64,000 nucleotides of DNA from positions 620,001 through 684,000 of the forward strand of contig NZ_FOUX01000002.1 of assembly GCF_900114995.1 (NCBI RefSeq), written 5' to 3'. Origin of the DNA: Chitinophaga sp. YR627. GTDB lineage: Bacteria > Bacteroidota > Bacteroidia > Chitinophagales > Chitinophagaceae. The position numbers and the translations under genes are program-made. Position 1 is the stretch's first letter. Each line of letters opens with the position of its first letter. Positions 36,724 through 45,200 of this stretch are shown piece by piece. The notes under the pieces are model-generated. The model saw only the letters and a list, made by a program, of their open reading frames with translations. It made no database searches and was not told the DNA's origin.

Positions 36724-36971
36724 AAGAATATATGGAATTCATTTCAGACCTGTTGAATGGATACTGCTGATTACGGGCTAACGGGCAAACTGGTTAACTT
36801 GACTATACGGCTAATAACAAACAATCATGATTCCGGGTATCCTGTAAAGTGGCAAAAGTATCCTCGCAGCATAATGCTGTTTACCTGATGAATTTAGTCA
36901 TTTTTAGGGAGATAGCCATTAAAAAAATGGACCTACTGCATACTGATTGCGGTATGGGGATAAAAGCGGTA

Positions 36972-36993
36972 AAAAGCTCCATACGGAGCTTTT
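36972..36993 (-). terminator. Terminator of the ECF sigma gene, starting in its stop codon
   Basis: AAAAGCTCC (36972-36980) and GGAGCTTTT (36985-36993) form a 9-bp perfect stem with a 4-nt loop. On the minus strand it is followed by a short T run (TTTTT, the last T at 36971). The first bases lie inside the stop codon TAA (36994-36992). Confidence 0.75.
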
Positions 36994-37573
36994 ATACGAC
37001 TTCAGGGCTTGTTTCTCTTTCCATCATTTTACGCATATTCATGACGGCATATCGCACCCTTCCCAATGCGGTATTAATACCTACATTAACGATCTGGGCG
37101 ATCTCTTTGAAGGAGAGGTCGGCATAATATCTTAAGATAAGCGCTTCCCGCTGTGCCTCAGGCAGACGATCTATCAACATTTGTACAGAGGCATGCGTTT
37201 CTCTGGTGATAATACGTTGTTCCTGACTTTCTACCTGGTGGTATATCTGATTGGAAATTTCATCTCTGTAGATAATGGCAAAAGCTGCTGTCTTTTTACG
37301 AAAATGGCTGATACAACAGTTGTGGGCAATCCTGACGGCCCAGGCTATAAAGCGGCTGTTGTCAAGATAATGGCCTTCATTGAAGGCATTGATGATCTTT
37401 ATGAACACATCCTGGAATATATCTTCCGCCAGACATCTGTCTTTTACCAACAGCATGATGGTTGTAAAGATCCTGTTCTTGTGTCTGTGCACAAGTACAG
37501 TAAATGCACGGTCGTTGCCGGATCTGTACAATCTTATGAGTTCTTCATCTGTCAGGTCACAATAGCTGTTCAT
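36992..37573 (-). CDS. ECF sigma factor, no anti-sigma factor alongside
   Basis: The 193-residue protein has region 2 at about 20-92 (AFTVLVHRHKNRIFTTIMLL, DIFQDVFIKI, AWAVRIAHNCCISHFRKK) and region 4 at about 130-182 (RLPEAQREALILRYYADLSFKEIAQIVNVG). That is typical of Bacteroidota ECF sigmas. No FecR-type anti-sigma gene is adjacent; the only FecR in view is 25 kb away. It is bracketed by its own terminators (37613-37643 upstream and 36972-36993 downstream), so it is a separate unit. It may control the TonB receptor gene downstream or the adhesin operon upstream. Confidence 0.9.
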   Translation of the reverse strand: MNSYCDLTDEELIRLYRSGNDRAFTVLVHRHKNRIFTTIMLLVKDRCLAEDIFQDVFIKIINAFNEGHYLDNSRFIAWAVRIAHNCCISHFRKKTAAFAIIYRDEISNQIYHQVESQEQRIITRETHASVQMLIDRLPEAQREALILRYYADLSFKEIAQIVNVGINTALGRVRYAVMNMRKMMERETSPEVV

Positions 37574-37612
37574 GTCATTAATTTTTTAAAATACCGGGCA
37601 AAAAAGGTGTTT

Positions 37613-37643
37613 AAAAAAACCGGCCGCCCTGGATAAAGCAGCC
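37613..37643 (-). terminator. Terminator closing the adhesin operon
   Basis: On the minus strand GGCTGC pairs with GCGGCC (37643-37638 with 37627-37622, one G-U wobble) around a 10-nt loop, then GG and seven Ts (37619-37613). It ends the run that includes the collagen-like lipoprotein. Confidence 0.75.
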
Positions 37644-37682
37644 ATCTTACATGTGGTTTTGATGGAGATGGTCATTAGTAAA

Positions 37683-38243
37683 CTAGTTCTTCAGACCGAA
37701 GTAAGCTTTTACTTCATCATAGTTACCCCAGTTGATGCCTTTGGATACACGTCCTGCAGCAGCACCAGGAATAATCACATATCTTACCAGGAATCTCTTC
37801 TGACCAGAGGAGTTCGTCTGTGTACTTACATTGTAGTTACTTAACAGTATCAATCCACCTTCAGCCAGCAGATCTCTGATATACAGATCTCCCTCTACAT
37901 AAGGCACAGATGATACTCTTGGATCTGTAGCCAGGTACAGATTGAAATATATTTTCACCAATCCTGTGTTGAGTACTTCACTGGTAATTTCAGGTACTTC
38001 AACACCCCATTCGTACTCACCGCTGGCAGTATCCAGTGCGAATTGTGTTTCAAGCCATTCGGAGTAGATAATATTCGCAGAACCTGCGTCACCTTTGTCT
38101 CCCTTATCTCCCTTGTCGCCTTTAGAGCCATTTTCACCGGCAGGTCCCGCAGGTCCTACATCACCATCCTTTCCGCAGGAAGCCATACCTACCATTAAAG
38201 AGAACATAACTGCAACAAAGAAAAAACTGGAAATTCGTTTCAT
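37683..38243 (-). CDS. Collagen-like lipoprotein
   Basis: The 186-residue protein has a lipoprotein signal with Cys23 (GMASC). Nine Gly-X-Y triplets follow at 27-55 (GPAGPAGENGSKGDKGDKGD), a short collagen-like region. The C-terminal domain (about 60-186) is beta-rich and unrecognised. Such triplets form triple-helical stalks or are only repeats of that form; nine is short. Being last in the adhesin/PorP operon suggests a surface lipoprotein associated with the secreted proteins. Confidence 0.8.
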   Translation of the reverse strand: MKRISSFFFVAVMFSLMVGMASCGKDGDVGPAGPAGENGSKGDKGDKGDKGDAGSANIIYSEWLETQFALDTASGEYEWGVEVPEITSEVLNTGLVKIYFNLYLATDPRVSSVPYVEGDLYIRDLLAEGGLILLSNYNVSTQTNSSGQKRFLVRYVIIPGAAAGRVSKGINWGNYDEVKAYFGLKN

Positions 38244-38313
38244 AAGTAATTGTTTGTGTTTTGGTTAAGATGTTTGGTTTAATAATTTATAAGTGTGTCA
38301 TTCTATCCGTTGA

Positions 38314-39345
38314 TCAGAAATTATTCCGGGGACACAGATCGCCGTAGCGGTTACCGATCAGGAATCCGATCAGTATTTCATGTGTGCCCTTACTGACTGC
38401 ATTGAGTGAAGAGGTCGTGTAATCGTAGGCATAGCCGATATTGATGGTGGAACTGATGTTCACACCCAGCATAGCAGCAAAACCATCCTTCACACGATAG
38501 GAACTGCCTATCCACAGGCGGTCACGATACATAAGCTTTGCATTTACATCATAGCTTACCGGCGCTGCGGTGACCAGTCTGACCATCACAGATGGCAGCA
38601 GGGTAAAATCTTCGCTCAGCCATAGTCTGTAACCACCGGAGAAAAACAGGTGCGGCACCAGCTTCCCTCTGTAAAGAGAGTCACCCACTACTTTACCATT
38701 ATCATAGGCTACCTCCTGGGGAACGATATTCTGGGCAGCCGCACCTAAATAAAAATCCGGGCCGTACAACAACAGTCCTGCATTCACCTCAGGTCTCCAT
38801 TTATTCAGTAGTGCACTGGATGCTACTACCGGGTCACCTGGTTGCTGGAACTGTAACTTCGCCGCATCTACCGATACGGACTGCATACCTACAGAGATAC
38901 CTCCGCTGATGCTCAGTCTTGTTGACAGTGGAATATGATGTGCATATGTTGCGCTGATGGAGAACCTGTTCAACGGGCCTGTCTTATCATTTAAGATGGT
39001 CATACCCACACCTGCATGTGCCGGCGGTGTGGTGTATTCCTGCCAGTATGCCCGGCCCCTGGGATTATCTCCCGGAGGGGTTAAACCGGTTACACTGGCT
39101 ACAGGGTAATCGCTTTTGCGAAGCGGACCATTCACTGTCAGGTAAGTCGTCACCGGCGCTCCGTTCAGTCCTGTCCACTGATGACGGTGACTTGCCTTTA
39201 CATCCCAGTAATTTTCAATACCAGCCACTGCGGGATTGATAATGAAAGGATTCAGGATATACTGTGTATAATGCGGCTGTTGTTGTGCATGTAAGCCCTG
39301 CGATAAGACTACCAGCAACAGCAGCAACAATGGTTTTCTTTTCAT
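38314..39345 (-). CDS. PorP/SprF-family outer-membrane protein
   Basis: The 343-residue protein has a signal peptide (about 1-20, GLHAQQ) followed by the family opening QPHYTQYILNPFIINPAVAG. Strand after strand leads to a barrel terminus. SprF is needed in Flavobacterium to export the type-B adhesin SprB via T9SS. It is the second PorP/SprF in this operon; with the two giant substrates upstream it suggests one partner for each. It lies 32 bp downstream of the OmpA-PD40 gene. Confidence 0.9.
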   Translation of the reverse strand: MKRKPLLLLLLVVLSQGLHAQQQPHYTQYILNPFIINPAVAGIENYWDVKASHRHQWTGLNGAPVTTYLTVNGPLRKSDYPVASVTGLTPPGDNPRGRAYWQEYTTPPAHAGVGMTILNDKTGPLNRFSISATYAHHIPLSTRLSISGGISVGMQSVSVDAAKLQFQQPGDPVVASSALLNKWRPEVNAGLLLYGPDFYLGAAAQNIVPQEVAYDNGKVVGDSLYRGKLVPHLFFSGGYRLWLSEDFTLLPSVMVRLVTAAPVSYDVNAKLMYRDRLWIGSSYRVKDGFAAMLGVNISSTINIGYAYDYTTSSLNAVSKGTHEILIGFLIGNRYGDLCPRNNF

Positions 39346-39377
39346 AAGCTTTTTGTTTTTTAGTGGTGTGCATTAGC

Positions 39378-41162
39378 TTATTCGCGGCTGAGGATCTTGA
39401 ACTCCGTTCTGCGGTTACGCGCACGGCCTTCAGGATTATCAGAACCATCCTTATTGGTGTTTGGTGCTACCGGACGGGAAGCAGCGTATCCTTTTGCCTG
39501 CAGACGGGCACTTTCAATACCCTGACCTACCAGGTAGTCAACACAGCTTTTCGCACGTGCATCGGATAATTTTTCATTCAGGTCATTCGAACCTTTGCTA
39601 TCTGTGTGTGCACTCAGCTCGATCGTGATCTTCGGATACTTCTTCAGCATAGCTACCAGTCTGTCCAGTGAAGGGAAAGAAGCAGGTTGCAGGTAAGACT
39701 CATTGAAGTCGTAATACACATTTTCAAGTACAATAGGTCCGTCTGTTGTTGGCGGCTCCAGTGCAATGATCTGTGGTTCCGGTTTTGGTGCTGGCGGTGG
39801 TGGCGGTGGTGGTGGTACAACTTTCTTCAGTGAAAACAGTTCCAGGCAGCAGGCCGCATCTCTGTCAGAAGACAACCATACAGATTCAAGGATATTGTCT
39901 TTACTGCCTTTGCTGGTGAAATACATATCATCTTTCACAGAATTCACCGGATAACCAAAGTTCACAGGTTCAGCCCATGTACCTGCAGATTCCTTTGTAT
40001 AGAAGAAATCAAATCCGCCCATACCCACACGGCCATCAGTAGAGAATACCAGTAAACCGGATGCAGCATGATAATAAGGCGCTTCCTCATTCCATGGGGT
40101 ATTTACAACAGGTCCTAAGTTCTTTGTAAAGAAAGGGGTGCCTTCTCCATTCAGCTCCGCTTCCCAGAGATCAAATGCACCTGCGCCTCCCGGTCTGTCA
40201 CTCGCATAGATCAGGCGCTTGCCATCAGGGGTTACAAAGGGCTGTTGTGCACTGAAACCAGGCACATTAAGCACCGTATCGAGTATTACCGGCTCACTCC
40301 AGGTATCGCCTGTTTTTTTGCTACTGTAGATAGCGGCGCTTTTCTTACCCTGTTTAACTGTCCAGCGGGTCAGGAATAATGTATTACCATCAGGTGTCAG
40401 GGCAATCACTCCCTGGTCCACATCCTTAGGTTGCGGTATGTTCAGATGGCTTACAGTGTCAGGCTGTCCTGCTGCATAATCCGCACTGTACAGGCGGTTT
40501 ACAAAAGCATGTCCTTTTACATCTTTATCGGGTCTGGTAGAAGTAAACACCAGCACATTTTCTTTATACCATACCGGTGCATAGTTAGCCCCCACAGGAT
40601 TGATCACTGCCGGCGCCTTTTCTACCTTGTACAGGTTCAGATCTGGTTTAGCCATTTCAGCGATCACAAAACGCAGGTTCTGTAATTCACGCTGTGCGGT
40701 AGCACGATAGTTATCTTCTACAGTATAATAGGTCAGGAAGTCAGTAAATGCTTTCTCTGCCAGTTCATGTCTTCCCAGCGCACGGAGAGCTACCGCATAG
40801 TGGTAACCTGCCAACGGGAAAGACGTTTTATCAAACTCAGTTGCTTCTGCATACCAGGGTACAGCTTTGCTATAGTCGTGCAACAAACGGTAGCTTTCTG
40901 CCAGTTTGTAAATAGCCTGCTGTTCGCTGCTGACAGTTGCCAGCGACTTCTTTGCAGACGCTTGTGTATTATATGGTCTGTATGCTGCATCACTTACAAT
41001 CTTCCTGGCGCCTGCCAGGTATTTTTCGTAATAAGGTGCAGCAGAGCTATATTCTGCATTCTTGTAGTAATAGTCAGCAGCTCTCAGATAGTTGTACGCT
41101 ACCTGCGCCTTGCTGATGGCTACTGCTGAAAACATTGCTATGGTAAGAAAAATACGTTTCAT
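39378..41162 (-). CDS. OmpA-family protein with TPR and PD40 repeats (T9SS-linked type)
   Basis: The 594-residue protein has a signal peptide (about 1-19), TPR helices (20-180), PD40/beta-propeller repeats (about 200-440, LIYASDRPGGAGAFDLWEAEL), a Pro-rich linker (about 448-460, eight Pro) and a peptidoglycan-binding OmpA domain. The last includes ELSAHTDSKGSNDLNEKLSDARA near 515-540. This architecture is common near PorP/SprF in T9SS loci and probably anchors the complex to the cell wall. The linker is encoded by a GGT/GGC-rich tract at 39787-39816 which could slip in replication. Confidence 0.9.
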   Translation of the reverse strand: MKRIFLTIAMFSAVAISKAQVAYNYLRAADYYYKNAEYSSAAPYYEKYLAGARKIVSDAAYRPYNTQASAKKSLATVSSEQQAIYKLAESYRLLHDYSKAVPWYAEATEFDKTSFPLAGYHYAVALRALGRHELAEKAFTDFLTYYTVEDNYRATAQRELQNLRFVIAEMAKPDLNLYKVEKAPAVINPVGANYAPVWYKENVLVFTSTRPDKDVKGHAFVNRLYSADYAAGQPDTVSHLNIPQPKDVDQGVIALTPDGNTLFLTRWTVKQGKKSAAIYSSKKTGDTWSEPVILDTVLNVPGFSAQQPFVTPDGKRLIYASDRPGGAGAFDLWEAELNGEGTPFFTKNLGPVVNTPWNEEAPYYHAASGLLVFSTDGRVGMGGFDFFYTKESAGTWAEPVNFGYPVNSVKDDMYFTSKGSKDNILESVWLSSDRDAACCLELFSLKKVVPPPPPPPPAPKPEPQIIALEPPTTDGPIVLENVYYDFNESYLQPASFPSLDRLVAMLKKYPKITIELSAHTDSKGSNDLNEKLSDARAKSCVDYLVGQGIESARLQAKGYAASRPVAPNTNKDGSDNPEGRARNRRTEFKILSRE

Positions 41163-41200
41163 GTTCTTCTTTTGATACGTGTTGACGGATGAGGTTCATA

Positions 41201-42208
41201 TTAGAGACGCGGACAAACAAACTCCACTTCCTGTGATCTGAAAAGCTTTCTGCCAATGAAAGTGAGTGACAGTTCGAAGGCGTTGGAGCCTCTTGCCATC
41301 TTGCTCAGTTCAGAAGTATTGATATCATAACTTACACCCAGTGTTACACCCTTGTAGGTAAAACCGGCGTGTGTGGATACCGCATCTTTGAACCTGTAGT
41401 TGACACCCAGCAATACGTCTGTGATCGGATTTACAAACAGCTGTCCGTAAGCACCGGCCATTTTCTCTTCTGCATTACCCTGTCTCAGGTACAGGATATT
41501 AGGGGTTATGCTGATCGCGTCCGTCACTGCCAGTTTCACACCTGCATGACCTGTAAAACGCATAGGGAAACGTGCATCACCAGTAACGCTGAACTGATCG
41601 GTCGGACGTGTCAGGTGCGATACGGCGAAACCGCCAAAAATGTTATACTTCTTTCCTGGTTCCGCGTCATAATACAGTACACCGGCTCCTGCATCAAAAG
41701 AAGTAGAGGATGTTCTGCTGAAACCATCCGCACTAGGCGTACCGGGATTGTAACCGGTAATAGGATTCCACTGATCTCCGAATGTTAATTTGGAGGCATC
41801 GAACCTACGCTGGATCATACCGAACTGTAAGCCGAATACTACGCGATGGTATCCTTCAGCGCCAAAGCGTACACCGGTGTAGGAAGCACTTCCGTAAGCA
41901 GTCGTGTAGTTATAACCACCATCGCCTGCTTTCTGATTCAATACGCTGGCGCCGAAATTAAACTGTTTGTTGGTCGTGAAATCGGCGGCAACACCATACG
42001 TGGTAAACGGATCGCTGATGTTTCCCCATTGATTACGATAGATGGCGCCAATGCGGTACTGGCCATCAAATGCACCGGTCAGTGCCGGGTTGAGCCATGA
42101 CGGATACACATAGTACTGGGAAAAATGCGGATCTGTCTGTGCTGTTGCTGTATTCCCTATGAAGATCAGAAAGGGCAATACCAGGATGATAGATAGTATA
42201 TTTCTCAT
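41201..42208 (-). CDS. PorP/SprF-family outer-membrane protein
   Basis: The 335-residue protein has a signal peptide (about 1-23, TATAQ) and the family start DPHFSQYYVYPSWLNPALTG. Beta strands continue to the C-terminus. It follows the 1390-residue adhesin by 21 bp and precedes the OmpA-PD40 gene by 38 bp. The arrangement adhesin, SprF-like, OmpA matches the SprB/SprF logic for type-B T9SS secretion. It shares the overall fold with the copy at 38314 but little exact sequence, so this is an old duplication. Confidence 0.9.
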   Translation of the reverse strand: MRNILSIILVLPFLIFIGNTATAQTDPHFSQYYVYPSWLNPALTGAFDGQYRIGAIYRNQWGNISDPFTTYGVAADFTTNKQFNFGASVLNQKAGDGGYNYTTAYGSASYTGVRFGAEGYHRVVFGLQFGMIQRRFDASKLTFGDQWNPITGYNPGTPSADGFSRTSSTSFDAGAGVLYYDAEPGKKYNIFGGFAVSHLTRPTDQFSVTGDARFPMRFTGHAGVKLAVTDAISITPNILYLRQGNAEEKMAGAYGQLFVNPITDVLLGVNYRFKDAVSTHAGFTYKGVTLGVSYDINTSELSKMARGSNAFELSLTFIGRKLFRSQEVEFVCPRL

Positions 42209-42229
42209 TTTGGTCGATATTTTCAGATG

Positions 42230-45200
42230 TTATTGTAAGATGACTACATAGCCTGTCATTGGGGCTGTACCATTGTTTAGTTTAATGACATAGTAATAAG
42301 TGGCCTGCGGTAATAAATGGCCTTTATAGGTGCCGTCCCATGGCGTCTTATATCCTTCGGAATAGTATACCTGTTGTCCGTAACGGTTGAAGATCTCTAC
42401 TGTGCACTCCGCGTAATCAGACAGATTGGTCAGTACCCATCTGTCGTTGATCTGATCTCCATTCGGAGAGAACACATTAGGGATACTCACTTTTTTGAAG
42501 ACTTTCACGGAGGTTTCGTCTGTCGCTATACAACCGCCCTCTCCGATCGCCGTCAGTGTATAGATCTGGTCTTCCATCGCATTCAGCACCGGTCGCAGTG
42601 CAGTAGGATCAGACAGTCCATCTGGTGGTGTCCAGCGGAAGCTCAGCGAAGAGTCGTTTGCAGTTGGTGCAAATCTCACCTGACTACCCTGCGCAACGAT
42701 GAAGGAAGGACCTGCATCTATCACTGGTTGCAGATATACCACAACATTGCTGGTGAACGGTACGGATACACAACCTGCGCCATTGGCAACCACCAGCTGT
42801 ACAGGATAATCGCCTGGTTCTGTATAGCGTTTTACAGGATTACGATCGGTCGAACCGTTACCATCACCAAAGGTCCATGCCCATGATACGATGTTGTTAT
42901 TGGCATCCACACTTCTGTCGGTGAAGACATTATCAGCACCCTGACACAGCGTATCCGGTGATACGGTGAAATCAGCCATTGGTTGTGCGTAGAAGTCAGC
43001 CAGCACTTTCTCTTTTGTAGCGGTACAACCATATACAGATGTAGTAGTCAGTACGACTGTATAGGAACCTGCATCCTGATAATGATGTAAAGGAGAAGCA
43101 GTTGTTGCTGTGCCGCCATCACCGAATGCCCATTGATAAGCCAGGGTTGACATATCAGGCACTGCTGACTGATTATTAAACTGCGCAGCTCCTTCCGGCA
43201 TACAGATATTGGTCGGCAGTGCAAAGTCAGGCACCGGCAGCGCATGTACAGCTACCGTTCTTGCTGCCGTATCACTGATACATCCGTGATCACTGACAGT
43301 GACCAGTTTGGCGTTATAGTTTTTCCATGCTGTATAAGTCTTATCAAATGTGGTATTGTCGGTACGGTTTTCTGTGCTGCCATCTCCGAAGATCCATTTC
43401 CAGGTAGCAATGTTGCCGGTGGTAATAGAAGACTGATCTGCGAAGCTGACTGCCTCACCGAGACAAACATCTGCATTGGCAGTAAAGAGTGCCTGTGGTT
43501 TCGGATACACGGTGATGGTGGCAGAAATAGAATCTGTACAACCACCCTGTGCGGTAAATACATACCAGACAGTATGTGTGCCGGCGCCGGCTGTCAACGG
43601 ATTGAAGATACCCGCCTGTGACACACCATTCCCCTTGTAGATGCCCGTACCGGTCACGCCGTTGGTTACGCTTGCCTTTGCTACAGAGATGACTGTTTTG
43701 TCATTGATACAAACAGCAGGCAATGTCGCACCAAATGTCAGCGCTGGTTTCAGATTGAAGGTGGCCTGTACAGTTGTATCTTTCATACATCCCTGTGCAG
43801 TGGTCACCGCATATTTAATTGTGTAGGTCCCAAACCTGGAATAGCTGTGCAGCGGATCAGCAATAGTGGCTGTATTAGGGTTGGCAGGAGTAGCATTCGC
43901 ATCTCCGAAATCCCATGCATAGGTACTGATGGCCTGTCCGTCTGGTGCTGTCGTCGTACTGTTGAACTGTACTTCACCGGTTGCCAGTAGACAGGTATCC
44001 GGATAGGTAAATCCTAAAACAGGATTAGCATTGACAGCGATTGTTTTCTTTACCGTATCACTCACACATAGTTCACTTACTTTCACCACATGTGCTATTG
44101 TATAAGTACCATATCTGCTGTAATGGGCTTTCTGCACAGTGTCGGTACCAACAGATGCAGTCGTATCATTGCCAAAATTCCAGTACCAGTTCTTCATAGG
44201 GGCTGTGCCTCCGTAAGTGGACTGGTCCGTCAGCTGTACACTACCTCCTTCACACACAGCAGCTGGTGCTGTGGTAAAATCAGCTACGGGGATCGCTACC
44301 ACATTCACAGCTATAACGGTATCTGCCAGACAACCCTCTTTTGAAATCACACTCAGTGCAATATTCTGCTGTCCTACCGGGAATCTGCGTTGTACAATGG
44401 CTCCACTATCCTTTACAGCACCAGGGAATGTCCACTTCCAGCGGTCAATTGTATAACCATTACCGCTGCTATCTGCTTTGAAATACACTGTATCCATTGT
44501 ACAACCGGTGAAATCGGTAGTGAACGAAGCAGTAGGTTTACGTTTTACATCTACAGAAATCTTTACTTCCTCTTTATGATCACACTTCTCGATACTTGGA
44601 TGTGTGTTAACGATTGGAATTTCATATTTACCGATCGTACTGAAAAGGTAGGTACCTGGCAGGGTGTATTTATAATATGGTACACCATTCACCAGCTCCT
44701 CTCCCAGCGGCACAGGGTTCGTCTGTGCCACATCCGCATTTGGTGTTACGACATTACCCAGTTTACTGATATTCCAGTGCATCTCTGTAGGTTTGTATGC
44801 CAGCAGCACGGACAGTTCAACCGGTGTTTGTGTACAGGTAAAATCATTTTTATAAGATGAGGTATCCTGTTCATTGTGGATAACTCCGATCACATTCAGG
44901 TTATTGATGAGCGTACCCGCGTTATAACCATAACTTTCTACCGATCCCAGACCATAAGTTACCGCGGTAAAGGCGGAATCACTCTGTACAATACATTGGG
45001 CCTGCGTGGCATTCCATCTTTTGACAACGACAGAATAGCCCGGCACATTCGGGTGTGGGATCGCCACATTCCAGGAGTTGGCCACACCATCGATCGTCAG
45101 TGTATTCAGACCGTTGGTGGGTATGATCATCGTGAGGTAGTTCACGTTAATGTTCTCACGGTTGTTTCTGTAGAATCCGATCCTGTTAATGGATTGCTCC

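Noticed and set aside
39787-39816. GGT/GGC-rich tract read as a possible simple-sequence repeat or phase-variation site
   Set aside because: It encodes the Pro-rich linker in frame; an in-frame triplet repeat would change linker length only, so phase variation is not supported.
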